From: Impatiens glandulifera
Taxonomy: Eukaryota; Streptophyta; Magnoliopsida; Ericales; Balsaminaceae
DNA: 64,000 nt
Assembly: GCF_907164915.1 (NCBI RefSeq)
Contig: NC_061863.1
Coordinates: 24,843,710-24,907,709, forward strand
Direction: 5' to 3'
Position numbers and translations under genes: made by a program. The notes under the pieces are model-generated. The model searched no databases and had not been told where the DNA came from. It saw nothing but the letters and a program-made list of their open reading frames with translations. Positions within the stretch are counted from its first letter, which is position 1. Every line of letters begins with the position of its first letter. Positions 1 through 11,105 of the stretch are shown piece by piece.

Positions 1-385
1 GAGATTAGAAAAATAGTTGAGAGCTTTAGAGATTAAGTTTTGAGAAATTAGAAAACTCACATTTGCTCTTTGAGAGTTTTCTCATTATAAATACTAATAA
101 AATAAACAAACAAGTCTTTTAAGTTACGAGGTAAATACAAAATGATAATGATAAAAACAGTAATAATAAAAACAGTAATAATAAAAAGGTAATAATTCTT
201 TAGTCTTTACCCGGCTTGCTGTTTGGGATTGTGGCATTCTTAGTTTCTTACTTACATATTGTTTTGTCTTTTCTTGTTTCTATCAATAGTATCTACTTTT
301 TTTCTTGTAATGAGTCATTTAAAATTTTCAGTTACTTGATTCACTTGATGATTAATTTGAAAATTTCTCATTTGGATTTGAATAG
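1..385. other. Non-coding DNA, probably intron upstream of the first visible RGGA exon
   Basis: AT-rich sequence with short reiterations of 'aaaacagtaataat' near 145-190. It ends in an acceptor-like 'gaatag' just before the RGGA-like exon at 386. I see no exon in it; the gene's start codon and first exon(s) should lie upstream of the window. Confidence 0.5.
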
Positions 386-3086
386 TAAGAGGTGCCAGAA
401 ACGAAGCTTCACGTGGTGGTGGTGCCTGGTGAAGGTCGTGGATTTGGGCGTTGTGGGGGACGTGAAGGTGGATTCAGTAGAGAAGCAGTCAACAATGGGA
501 ACTCTTTAAGCGGTAATAATGTGGCTACTGGAGGATATAACAGACGTGCAGAAAATGGAGATGGTGGAAAGACCTTTGAAAGGCGTGGTGGTTATGGAGG
601 GCCTCGTGCAGATAACCGTGGTGGTTATGGTGGACGCCGTGGTGGCTTTAACGATAGTGATGCTCCAGAGGGTGAAAGGCCTCGACGAACATATGACCGC
701 CGCAGTGGCACTGGACATGGGTATGTTCTTTTTCAAATTTATAAATTATTCTGTTATTTGTGTTTTAGTTTTCCGATCTTTGTTATTGCAAATATATTGG
801 AAGTATTTATAATTTACATGCTTTACAGAAATGAAACTAAACGTGATGGTGGTGGCCGAGGAAATTGGGGAACTCAAACAGATGAAGTTGTTCAGTGAGC
901 ACTTGTGCCTTTAATATTTATAACAAGGCATTGTTGTTTGATGTGGGTAATTTGAGATTATTTCAAATTAACTCAATGTACAATCAACAATCTACTCTTC
1001 AATCATTTTATTCAAATCATCAACCGGAATACCAAACTACCCTCTTTTTAGAAAAGAATTTCAATATATATGTATTATCCTTAATGTTTTTTTACCCAAT
1101 TAACCTTCATCAAACAAAATTATTTGGAAATAACTAAGATACAACAATGCCCAAGTGTGCTGGTCTGTCATCATTGGAGCTTCTAATTGATATCTAAGAG
1201 CATACTCATATCATGAATACAGGGAGGTTCAAGAGCCTGTCAATGAAAATGAGAAGACTGTGGAAACTGATAAACAAGTAGAACAGGAAGTGTCTGGGGA
1301 TGCTAAGAAAGAGAATACTAAAAAAGAGTCGGAAGAAAAGGAGCCCGAGCCTGAGGATAAGGTATTCTTAGTTGAATCATCATTATTGAAAATACCTGCA
1401 TAAGTATGCTGTAAGCTTATGGGGGTAATTTTTACCAATTTTCTGTCTGCTACTACTATACATAAAAAGACTCCCATCTTTTTCCTTTATCAATTTTTTT
1501 ATGATATGTTTATCTTTAGAACATATATTAACTCATATATCAAGTCTGGTATGATAATTTGTGTTGTCTACTGGATCATTGAGCTGTCTCTAGGATTTCA
1601 TAATTGTTCTATATATTCTTTGAAAATTTGACAGATACTGGTTTCTTTTGGAAATTTATGTCAGATTTCTTATCGAGGTGTGTATCCAGATGGGATCACA
1701 TTTTAAACAAGATGTATCTGCACTTATAGTTACAGATTAAAGAACTTTTTCTTTTACAAAGTGTTCTAACAAGCTGTGTTAATCACCTACACAGAGTAGC
1801 TCAAATCATAAGAGAGGACCAAGAGGCTAAGGTGTCATGTTTAATTCGTACTTAAAGCACCTTGTTTGAAGTGGTGATTATGACTGTGTGGGGGTGGGAT
1901 GTTGGGCTAGTCTCAAGGAAAAAAATCCCTCATGTGTGAAAAAAACAAACTCTTAGTTTATTTGAGAATTGTGACCAGTATCTTATTCTTGTGAATGATA
2001 TTGTCAGTTATTCTTCTACAGATTTTACTGTTATTTTTGCTAAAAGACTTAAGTTTGACTTTCATAGCCAGTCATATCTATTGTCTCTTTAGGTTCTTGT
2101 CAGCTGATGCTTGGACATTGCATTTTTTTTATAGGAGATGACTCTTGAAGAGTATGAAAAGGTACTTGAAGAAAAGAGGAAGGCTTTGCAGGCATCGAAG
2201 ACTGAAGAAAGGAAGGTTCCAATTGACAAAGAGTTTGAATCCATGCAGCTATTGTCAAGCAAGAAAACTGATGCAGAGATTTTTGTGAAATTGGTGAATT
2301 ATCTCTTTTTCTGTTTAAATATAGAGTTCTATTTTATAACATATTATCTCTAATTTATGGTTTATCTTTCTAACTTACAGGGTTCTGAAAAGGATAAGCG
2401 TAAAGATGTTACTGAAAAGGAGGAAAGAGCCAAAAAAAAGTATGGCAATATTATACATATTTCTTTTGTTATCACTTAATTGTTATCCTAGCTGATTATC
2501 ATGTTTACCTTCTTCTTTCATTCATTAATGTTATCCAATTTTATCAAATTTCTTTTCCGTTCTACAAATTTTCATGGAAAAACATGTCCCTTCTTGAATA
2601 ATTTTCTTTCTAAATATGATTTCATAACTTTTCCAGTATTTCCTTGATCAGTGATGTTTATCACACAACATTGGCTAGAATTTCCTTGATTCAGTACCTC
2701 ATGGTATGAAACACATTAAAAAGTTGAGTATTTGGAGTTATTTAGGTTAAATGACTAAAATATCATTTGTTTTACCTAATTGTAAACATTAAATTACCTT
2801 ATTAAGTGTAGGGTCAGCTGAACTCCTCTCAGCAAAGGCCACATACCCTACTAAATTGTATACAGTTTTTTTGTTTTTAATATCCCTTGTTTACCTAATG
2901 CAGTCTGTTAGCATAAATGAGTTTCTGAAGCCTGCTGAAGGGGAAGCATATTATGGTCGTGGTAGTGGAGGTCGTGGGCGCGGTGGCTCGAGACCTGGTT
3001 ATGGTGGAGGAGGGTACAATGTGAAAACTTTTGCTGCTGCTCCTTCCATTAATGCGGCTAATTTCCCATCTCTAGGTGGAAAATAA
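386..3086 (+). CDS. RGGA/HABP4-like (hyaluronan/mRNA-binding family) gene, 5' end outside window, two apparent frameshifts
   Basis: Visible exons are 386-720 (Arg/Gly-rich, RGG boxes), 829-894, 1223-1361 (acidic Glu/Lys-rich), 2135-2293 (begins EMTLEEYEKV), 2381-2439 (GSEKDKRKD) and 2904-3086 (SVSINEFLKPAEGE, an RG-rich run and the ending FPSLGGK, stop). Junctions follow GT-AG and keep phase except at exon 5. The order RGG region, acidic linker, EYE motif, SVSINEFLKP block and Gly-rich tail is that of plant RGGA-type proteins, cytosolic mRNA-binding proteins linked to stress responses. Two lesions are visible: an extra T near 427 shifts frame between the RNEASRGG stretch and the following RGG repeats, and exon 5 ends in eight A where the third copy has six, which would shift exon 6. 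It is therefore either a decaying gene or a gene with homopolymer assembly errors. Confidence 0.72.
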
Positions 3087-4186
3087 ATCTGTTGTTGGGT
3101 TCTCAATTTTTTCTCCAGTCACATTTGCAATTTTTTCTCTTCTTTCATATTGGGAATATTATGATGATAACCATAAGAGGACTAATAATGGCGTCTTGTG
3201 TATCAAAGTTAGTCAGTCTGGAAAGAAGATTATGTGCTCCCCTACTACTACTACCCTAAGATTATTTATGTTCTATTATTATGTTCCTTTGGTATATGTT
3301 AACAATGATTGTTAGGTTTCACTAAATTATGACTTTCAAGTTTGATCAACAACATTTTTGGGTTCTCCATAAATTTAATGTTGTTTCTTAGGCTATACTT
3401 GTTTATCTCAGGTGGTGGGATTTGAAATGCTCATTGATTCATAGGTAACAATTATTCATTAAGATGAGTTTTGATTGACCTTGGTTAATAATGTTTTTGG
3501 GTACTCAAAAAGAAAGTTGTTAGGACTTGACTCTTTTGAATTACAAAGAAACATTTAGTGAAAAGTTCTGTGTAGATAATGTTGGTTTCTTTTTGATAGT
3601 TTTATAAACTACATTTCAACTATAATCTTGCCTTTGAGTGAAGTGTTTCAACACAGAGACATGGGTCAACTTGAATATTTTCCTAGTGCCATGCATTACT
3701 AACTATTTTATAAACTAATATTGAACAAATTCCTAATTTTAGGTGAATAGTTTTCTGCATCTTTCTTTCTCCATCAACACAACCAACATCATTGAATCAT
3801 AGTTTCTTATTATTCTTCTAATAAGTATGTTTGAAGGTATTCACACACTTGTTTTTTTAGAGTGTATAGATTTGGGTTAGATACAATACAACCCGAATTC
3901 ATTGTCTTATGACAAGACCAAAGGTTGAAGCAGGGTTACAAAAGAATCATCTATATGATGATGATTAACATGAAATGAAATTGGTTCTATTCTTATCCTT
4001 ACATAAATAACCATAACCATTTCATTTTTTCAAAACACAAGTCATCTAAGTTAACATTCAGAAATATCTAGTGTTTCAAAACAAAATCCCAACACAAAAA
4101 CATAGAAAACACATAAAAAGGACGAGAAAATAAAATGACAAGCTGCCGAGGATTATAGATAAGTAGAAAATCCAGCCATGAGTGAA
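3087..4186. other. Intergenic DNA between convergent RGGA-like and acidic-protein genes
   Basis: This is the 3' flank shared by the two convergent genes. It recurs closely at 13538-14693 and 23541-24640, so it is part of the duplicated unit. A 26-bp segment near 14370 is present only in the second copy. I see no additional coding exon or RNA gene. Confidence 0.6.
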
Positions 4187-4702
4187 CTAATCATCAAAAT
4201 CCCTCCGGTGGCTACCATCAGAATCCAAGAGATCAACTTCTTCTTCAGAATCAGAATCAGAATCGCCATCATCATCACCAGCACACATTTGTAAAAAATC
4301 CATTAGAGCCTTAAAGTTCTCATTATTAGGGTTCACGCTAGAAACCTCTGTTTCGTCCATATAGACATACTCATAGCCATCTCCGCCTTCGATTCCCCGA
4401 GCTGGTGCCGGTTCTTTCTCCTGCGAACTGTCGTCAATAGAACCCTCGGGAGGGGTCTGGAAAACCTCATTACCTTTAGGGCTTTCTGGAGGAGAGACCA
4501 TTACAATTCTTTCTGGCCGCGTATCATCGTCTGTCGGATACGGCGTAAGATCGAAGCCATCATCGTCTTCGGAGAATACCTCAGATTCGCCAGCGAAAGG
4601 GCAAGTCTGGAGGTACAATTCCTGAGAGGAACTGATTCTACATTCATCAAGCATATACCCATAAGGATCTTCTTCTTCTACTTCTAGTTTTTCGTTGTTC
4701 AT
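4187..4702 (-). CDS. Small acidic protein of unknown function, copy A (171 aa)
   Basis: I do not recognise this family by name. The single-exon ORF begins MNNEKLEVEEEDPYGYML and carries the motif DECRISSSQELYLQTCPFAGE (residues about 16-36), an acidic FSEDDDGFD stretch, a Ser/Pro patch (VSPPESPKGNEVFQTPPEG) and a C-terminal poly-Asp/Glu tract. There is no signal peptide or membrane segment. Against the copy at 55976, copy A lacks the SQKSKEVCLG basic segment, and its C-terminus is rewritten (ends HRRDFDD) where others read toward FPRPRW. It sits tail-to-tail with the RGGA gene, an arrangement repeated in each duplicated unit. The family is probably a lineage-expanded host gene; a role cannot be assigned. 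Confidence 0.6.
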   Translation of the reverse strand: MNNEKLEVEEEDPYGYMLDECRISSSQELYLQTCPFAGESEVFSEDDDGFDLTPYPTDDDTRPERIVMVSPPESPKGNEVFQTPPEGSIDDSSQEKEPAPARGIEGGDGYEYVYMDETEVSSVNPNNENFKALMDFLQMCAGDDDGDSDSDSEEEVDLLDSDGSHRRDFDD

Positions 4703-4803
4703 CTCGAGAGTATACCTGTAACAGCCAAGATTAAGAGAGAGAGGGAGAGAAATATTGTAATAAGTCTGAAGTCGGTCAAATCCCTTCTTCGTTTAAATCA
4801 TGA

Positions 4804-5950
4804 TAAAAAATAGGGCAGGCTAAATTACCTGGGCGGCTCTCAAACTATCTCAATCGTTCACTTTTAACCCCTCTTAAACTATCTTAATCGTTCACTTTTA
4901 ACCCCTCTTAAATTATTTCAATCGTTTACTTTTGACCCTCAAATTAATTTTTGAAACAAATCGCTCCTTCAACTTTTATAAATGTCACCCGTAGCCTTTC
5001 CGTTAACTTTTTAATTAAATCTAACCGTTTAAGTTTAAAATATTATTTTTTTATATATTATCTTTAATCTTATATTTTATATTTATATATATAATTATTA
5101 AATCGCTTATATATAATATTATATATATATATATATTATTAAATTTTATATAATTATTAAATATTTTATATAATAAATAAATAATATATATATTATTTAT
5201 TTTTATCTATATATATAATTTATATATATTATTTATTTTTATCTATATATATAATTTAAATATATTATCTTTAACTAATTTATATATAATATTTATATAA
5301 TATATATTTTAAAAAATAATTTAAGTGTTAAAAGTATTTGAGTAGTTAGAAGGTTACAATTATTTTAATAAATTATTTTTAATATATATAAAACAAAGTT
5401 TAAAAATAAATTATATGGATTATCCTTAATCATTAATTATATATATATATATATAAATTTATATAGTTTATAGAATATATATTTTACAAAATAATTTGAA
5501 AAATTAAAAGTAATTATAACCTTCTAACTACTCAAATACTTTTAACACTTAAATTATTTTTTAAAATATATATTATATAAATTAGTTAAAGATAATATAT
5601 ATAAATTATATATATATATATAAAAATATATATATATATATTATTTATTTATTATATAAAAGATTTAATAATTATATAAAATTTAATAATATATATATAT
5701 ATAATATTATATATAAGCAATTTAATAATTATATATATATAAATATAAAATATAAAATTAAAGATAATATATATAAAAAAATAATATTTTAAACTTAAAC
5801 CGTTAGGTTTAACTAAAAAGTTGACGGAAGGGCCACTAGTGACCTTTATAAAAGTTGAAAGGGCGATTTGTTTCAAAAATTAGTTTGAGGGCCAAAAGTG
5901 AGCGATCGAGATAGTTCGAGTGTCGCCCAGGTAATTTGCCCTAAAAAATA
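4804..5950. mobile_element. Foldback Mutator-type MITE with 9-bp target-site duplication
   Basis: The element spans 4813-5941 (1129 bp). It starts GGGCAGGCTAAATTACC and ends GGTAATTTGCCC, so the ends are inverted repeats with a 4-bp indel. The 9-bp direct repeat 'taaaaaata' flanks it at 4804-4812 and 5942-5950, the target size typical of Mutator elements. The same locus in copy 2 (near 16040-16060) has a single 'taaaaaata' and no element, which gives the empty site. Most of the interior is a long AT-rich palindrome; for example a segment near 5310-5370 recurs as its reverse complement near 5510-5570. No coding capacity. Confidence 0.88.
4838..4945. repeat. Three tandem copies of a ~37-bp unit inside the foldback MITE
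   Basis: The phrase 'aaactatctcaatcgttcac' plus 'ttttaacccctctt' is repeated three times with point changes just inside the left terminus. A single related copy lies in inverted orientation at the right end near 5890-5930. Confidence 0.7.
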
Positions 5951-6357
5951 TGTTAAATGTTTAAAAAGAAACTTGAACTTTCACTAAACTTTTAAATTAT
6001 AATTTAATCTTTTGAGGAATGATATTCTCAACGAACTCTTTAACGAAGGCCACGACAGTTAGGAGAGAGAAAAAACAATTTTTTTTTATTTCTTCATCAA
6101 CAGGGCTTCATATTTTTGCATTTCTTTCTCTCTCTAAAACATCTCCGGCATCATTTATTTCTCTTCTCCGGCTGCATTTATTTCTCTTCTTCAGCTGCAT
6201 TTATTTCTCCCCTGAAACTTCTCCATGGTATCCTTTTTAATGATCTTGATTATTTGTTTTTATAGATATAGGATTTAGATTTTCCAGATCTAGGGTTAAC
6301 ATTTACAGATATATTTTTTTATGAATTTATTTCAGAACTGTTTGAACTTTCAGGATA

Positions 6358-8945
6358 CCGAAGCACCGAACTTGAACAACCCAGTAGATGAAAAACTTAA
6401 CCTGAACAAATCCACCCCTGTTGAACCTGAAAGGTACCCGATTGGTATATAAAAAATGTAAATTTCAATGTGTCAAAATGTCCCAAAACCTACCATTTTT
6501 GGACCTGAAATTATGGTTTAGGGACCTTAGAGGGTCATTTCGGGATCCGAAATGGTTGGTTTCAGGACAAGAAAGGGTCTTTTCTTGTCCCGAAATGGGT
6601 AGTTTCGGGACACGAAATGGGTGGTTTCGGGACAAGAAATGGTCATTCATTGTCCTGAAATAGTTGGTTTCGGAACAAGAAAGTGTTCTTCCTTGTCCCG
6701 AAATGGGTGGTTTTGGGACAAGAAATAGTCATTCCTTTTCCTGAAATGGGTGGTTTCGGGACAAGAAAGGGTCTTTCCTTGTCCTGAAATGGGTGGTTTC
6801 GGGACAAGAAATGGTCCTTCTTTGTCCCGAAATGGGTGGTTTCGGAACAAGAAATGGTCATTCATTGTCCTGAAATGGTTGGTTTTGGGACAAGAAAGGG
6901 TCATTCCTTGTTCCGAAATGGGTGGTTTCGGGACAAGAAAGGGTCCTTCCTTGTCCTGAAATGGGTGGTTTCGGGACAAGAAAGGGTCCTTTCTTGTCCC
7001 GAAATGGTTGATTTTGGGACAAGAAAGGGTTCTTCCTTGGCCCGAAATGGGTGGTTTCGGGATAAGAAATGGTCATTCCTTGTCTCGAAATGGGTGGTTT
7101 CGGGACAAGAAAGGGTCATTCCTTCTTTTGAGCACAACCATACATTAAGCCCTAAGAGAATACGTCATGTTAGATACTACAAAGTAATTGACGGAAATAT
7201 AAAGAGAAAATTGAATACAAACGATGAAGCTGAAATAATTGTGGCCAAAACATTTCAATCACTTGTAGTTGAAGCTGGAGGGTATGAAAACATGTCTTTC
7301 GATGAGAGAACATGTAAAAATTACGTTACTGAAGAACGTAGGTTGAGGTTAAGGAGTGGGGAAGATGAAGCACTCACTAATTATTTCTTAAGAATATAAA
7401 CCAGGAACACAAACTTCTTCTACCTTATTGATTCGGACGAGGAATCCCGAATTAGAAACGTGTTTTGGGCAGATGGTAGGTGCATGGCTGCCTTTGAAGA
7501 TTTTCACGATGTTATCTCTTTCGATACAACCTATTTGACAAATCGCTATGACATGCCGTTCGCTACGTTTGTTGGGGTTAATCATCATGGTCAGTCAATT
7601 TTACTTGGATGTGGGTTATTGTCAAGTGAAGATTCAAATTCTTTCACTTGGTTGTTTAGAACTTGGTTGAAATGTATGGATGATAGACCTCCAAATACCA
7701 TAATCACAGACCAATGTCGATACATGGCGATTGCAATTGAGAAGGTATTTCCTAAAACTCATCATCGATTTTGTTTGTGACATATAATGAAGAAACTTCC
7801 TATAAAACTTGGAAACCATACTGAATACCATCTAATAAAGAAGAGGCTGAAAAACATAGTATACAACTCCATAAATATTCAACAATGCGAAGAGGATTGG
7901 AATAGACTAATTGAAGATTATCAGTTGGAAGATAATGTTTGGTTGAAATCTTTGTATTTGGAAAGATCTAAATGGATACCTGTTTATGTGAAAGGACAAT
8001 TTTGGGTCGGGATGTCAACATCTCAACGGAGTGAAAGTATGAACGCCTTCTTTGATGACTACGTGCAGTCCAAAACATCCCTTAAATAATTCGTCGAGCA
8101 ATATGATAGGACTTTGTTGAGAAATATCGAGAGAGAAAAGAAATTAGATTTCCAATCGTTTAATTCTTTGATACCAACTGTCAGTGGATTTGCCTTTAAA
8201 AGGCAATACCAAACCTTCTACATTCCAGATATATTTAGATTGGTTCAAGAAGAAGTTAGAGGTTTAATGTTGTGCGACATCTCAGTCATTGAAGAGGAAG
8301 GGTCATCTTGTATATTTAGAGTTGAGGAAATCATTTTGGGGGTTAATGGAGAACATGTAAGAGATGTTTCTTACAAAGTACATTACACCGAAATGGATTG
8401 TAATGTGAAATATCAATGTCGATTGTTTGAGTTCAGAGGTATTTTGTGTAGGCATATCATGGCTGTGTTGAAAAAAATGAGGGTGAATGAGGTACCAATA
8501 TATTAAATAATGGACAGGTGGCGTAAAGATATTAAGCGTGGTTATCAAAATATCACCAACATTTATGATTTAGATATGTCTGTGGAAGAAAAAAAACGTC
8601 ACAGTAGTCTAACTCGATTGATGTAAGAGGTTCAACAAGTTGGAGTAAAATCTAAAGTCAATTGTTCTTTTTGGATGAACGGAATAAAAGGCTTGATGAA
8701 ACAGTTTATGTCACTTAATCATGGAAGCACTGAAGCATCTAAAGACAAAAGCACAGAAGCATCTCCATCTCCATCTCCATTTCAATCTCCCGCTACATCC
8801 ATTTTGATACACTCTCCTAAAAAAGTTAGAAGTCGAGTATGACCACCAACAAAGAGGAAACAATCTTTAATTGAAAGAATCTCCAAGACTTCGAGATCAA
8901 AAAAGAAGGGAAATACGGCCACAACATCTACAGTTTTGGATTAAA
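6358..8945 (+). pseudogene. FAR1/FHY3-type Mutator transposase, decayed, copy 1
   Basis: A short upstream exon-like stretch (about 6358-6440) encodes DTEAPNLNNPVDEKLN and ends at a GT donor. Coding resumes at 7132 with HNHTLSPK, matching the end of a FAR1 domain, then GGYENMSF, the MULE transposase core (SFDTTYLTNRYDMPFATFVG, GVNHHGQ, ITDQ) and a C-terminal SWIM-like CxC...CxH region near 8400-8455. Lesions include stops after FLRI (7397), after HRFCL (7778) and after KTSLK (8087), and a TGA near 8839. The first SWIM cysteine reads Tyr (KYQC), while copy 2 has KCQC. The zinc-binding part of the FAR1 domain is absent, and the hairpin array occupies its place. Not functional as read. Confidence 0.85.
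6540..7125. repeat. 43-bp tandem hairpin array (~13-14 units), copy 1
   Basis: Each unit has TTTCGGGACAAGAAA, about 6 nt, then TTCCTTGTCCCGAAA, which is nearly its reverse complement, followed by a TGGGTGG spacer. Every unit can therefore form a ~15-bp stem. Because 43 is not a multiple of three, open frames through the array are periodic artefacts, not genes. The array lies between the upstream transposase exon (near 6358-6440) and the exon beginning HNHTLSP (7132). Confidence 0.9.
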
Positions 8946-9204
8946 CACAACAACAATAACAACAATGGAATGATCCACTTTCAACTCAATGATCCTTCAC
9001 ATCACTTTTGTCCTCTCAAATATATGTCGAAGATAATGCGTGTGGGGATAACATTCAACGAATATAGTAACTTATTTGAACATGTTGTTGTCACTTTGAA
9101 TATTTTTAAATTTTTGTATATCTTTAACGAAGATAGTAACTTATTTGATCATGTTGTTGTCACTTTTAATATTTTAACATTTTTGTCACTTAGAATATTT
9201 GATC

Positions 9205-9590
9205 AAGAGTGGTTTCTTGTCCCGAAACCAAGCTTTCAAGACCCAAAATGGTGGTTTCTAACCCGAAATGTTGTGTTTCGGGACCTGAATTGTTGTGTTT
9301 CAGGACCCGAAATGGTTGTTTTCGGGATCCAAAAAGTGGTTTCTTATACTAATTATTTATACTTAGTTTTTCTTGTCCCGAAAGTGTGGTTTCGGGACCC
9401 GAAATGTTGGTTTCGGGACATGAAATGTTGGTTTCGGGACCCAAAAGAAAGCTTAGTTTCGTTCGGGACATGAAATTTTGGTTTTGGGACCCGAAAGCTT
9501 GGTTTCGGGATCCAAAAGGTTGGTTTCGGACCTAAAATGTTGGTTTCGAGACTAGAAAATGGGTTATTTCCGGACTCGAAAAGGTTATAA
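9205..9590. repeat. ~21-bp palindromic array (TTTCGGGACCCGAAA core), copy 1
   Basis: Degenerate tandem units of the palindrome TTTCGGGACCCGAAA separated by 'tgttgg' or similar, directly downstream of the transposase remnant. It shares the TTTCGGGAC core with the 43-bp array but has a different unit length. An unrelated interruption lies near 9330-9375. Confidence 0.8.
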
Positions 9591-9705
9591 TTGATTATAA
9601 TTGATCATCATTGAAGACTAGAAAATAATTGATTGTAATTGAATACTAGAAAATAATTGATTATAATTGAAGACTAGAAAATAATTGATTATAATTGAAG
9701 AGCGT
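9588..9705. repeat. Four ~27-bp tandem units ('gactagaaaataattgatta')
   Basis: Alternating 'attgattataattga' and 'gactagaaaata' blocks repeated about four times. The same tract is at 19530-19645 in copy 2. Confidence 0.7.
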
Positions 9706-9884
9706 TCATATTGTTTACATACAACTTATATGATTCAGGACAATCTACTTTTAAAATTTCTAAAAAATTCCGAAAGATAGTTCCCAAATTTTGGTTTAAT
9801 TTTGAACGAATGATGGCTGTAGTGTATTTGAATCGTAAAGCTTCAATTACTGACATTGCCTACAAAAAATGATAATTCAGCAGT

Positions 9885-10690
9885 TATTAAAATGTGAAAA
9901 TATGTAAAACAAATAAAATGTGAAAATATGTAACTTACATTTTGTATGTTAAAATCACAATTCCAATTTGCATCGCCCATGTATGTTTGAATATGTCTCA
10001 TACAGTATATTGCGCAATTATTTTTATTTGAAGCGTCTTGCCAAGCTAATTTCAAAACTTTGAACGGGAATTTAGCAATTTTGGTTGCGATATTCACGTC
10101 GATAGTTTTGAAGAACTCCACAAAGTTTTCTACATGTTTTACCAAAGAAGTTAATAAACACTTAATAATACATTAAGTGTAAAAAATACTTCAACATTAC
10201 CAGCTTCTGAGTTGTGACATATTTATCTTCTCATGCCATATCTGGGTCTAGTGGGAGGTTGTCGATGATTTCGATTACTCTCTTTCGCATATTGATGACA
10301 ACAATGTAATAGTGACTCTCTTTCAAAACTGGGAATAATATCTGCAAAAATATGACCAAGATTCAGATGATATATATGAGAAAGAATCAGATGATATAAA
10401 AATATTGGACTTACCAGATTAGCAGTTTTCATGTCTGCGGGTGTTATTTTGAAAATTCTCATTTCTTCAATTATTCTTTGAATACAAGTTTCTTTAAGTT
10501 CTCAAATGTCATGCAAATGAAAACAACATCACAATAAGACCATTGGTTTAAACAACAATGAAAGATATAGTGACTTACATTTACGATTGTCAAAAAAATT
10601 ATTCTCCCTTTGGAATCGATTTTACTAATTTCACATTGAAGGTTTGCTCACGCATCAACAACACCACTTTCAACATGGCAATTACTTTTC
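9885..10690 (-). pseudogene. Ulp1/C48 (SUMO-protease-like) peptidase domain, decayed, copy 1
   Basis: Read on the minus strand, exon-like pieces give a VVDA-(stop)-ANLQC segment (about 10620-10680), MRIFKITPADMKTANL (about 10414-10500), then FPVLKESHYYIVVINM...EIIDN (about 10200-10345) with the catalytic His and Asp, and NNCAIYCMRHIQTYMG (about 9955-10030) with the catalytic Cys. Spacing and order match C48 peptidases, with GT-AG-like boundaries between pieces. TGA replaces the usual Trp codon after VVDA, and the same TGA is in copy 2, so the lesion predates the duplication or was in the source element. Ulp1-like genes are recurrent passengers of Mutator-like elements. Confidence 0.75.
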
Positions 10691-10789
10691 ATAGATAGAA
10701 ATTGCCCTATGTTGATTTTTGTAAAATTGGATACATACAATAATTCCTTCCTGAAACCACATAAAGAAGAAAACAAAATTAAAAAACGG

Positions 10790-11055
10790 TTTTGGGACAA
10801 GAAACCACGGTTTCGGGACAAGAAACCACCATTTCGGGACTCGAAACAATCCTTTCGGATCCCGAAACAATCCGTTTCAGAACCAGAAATAATCTTTTCA
10901 GGTCCCGAAACTCACCTTTCAGGACCTGAAACAATCCGTTACAGGACCAGAAACAATCCTTTCAGATCCCGAAACCAACCTTTTTGGGTCCCGAAACCAA
11001 CCTTTCGTGTCCTGAAACCACCCTTTTGGGTCCTGAAACCAACATTTAGGGACCC
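10790..11055. repeat. TTTCGGGAC-type array within the minus-strand gene, copy 1
   Basis: Units of roughly 21-23 bp such as 'cccgaaaccaacctttcggg' occur between the C48 domain and its upstream coding part. The core is the same as in the other two arrays of this block. Confidence 0.8.
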
Positions 11056-11105
11056 TGAATTCAGCCAAACCACCATTCAACTGAAAGATAAAAACAATTA
11101 TTAAC

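Noticed and set aside
506..736. Thr/Ser-rich open frame on the minus strand
   Set aside because: Antisense shadow of the RGGA Arg/Gly-rich exon; GGT/CGT-rich codons read backwards give Thr and Ser.
3076..3315. 79-aa open frame after the RGGA stop (also at 13527 and 23530)
   Set aside because: It overlaps the RGGA 3' UTR, differs in frame and length between copies, and has no recognisable protein features.
5652..5876. 74-aa minus-strand frame rich in Ile/Tyr
   Set aside because: Lies wholly in the AT-rich arm of the foldback MITE.
6465..7137. Several overlapping open frames with repeated FRDKKGSFLV/SGQER-type peptides on both strands
   Set aside because: They are produced by the 43-bp array in all frames. 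The period is not a multiple of three and the upstream and downstream coding frames do not continue through it.
7130..8945. Functional domesticated FAR1/FHY3 gene
   Set aside because: Multiple in-frame stops, frameshifts and no complete FAR1 domain in either copy. C48 companion and arrays indicate a transposon.
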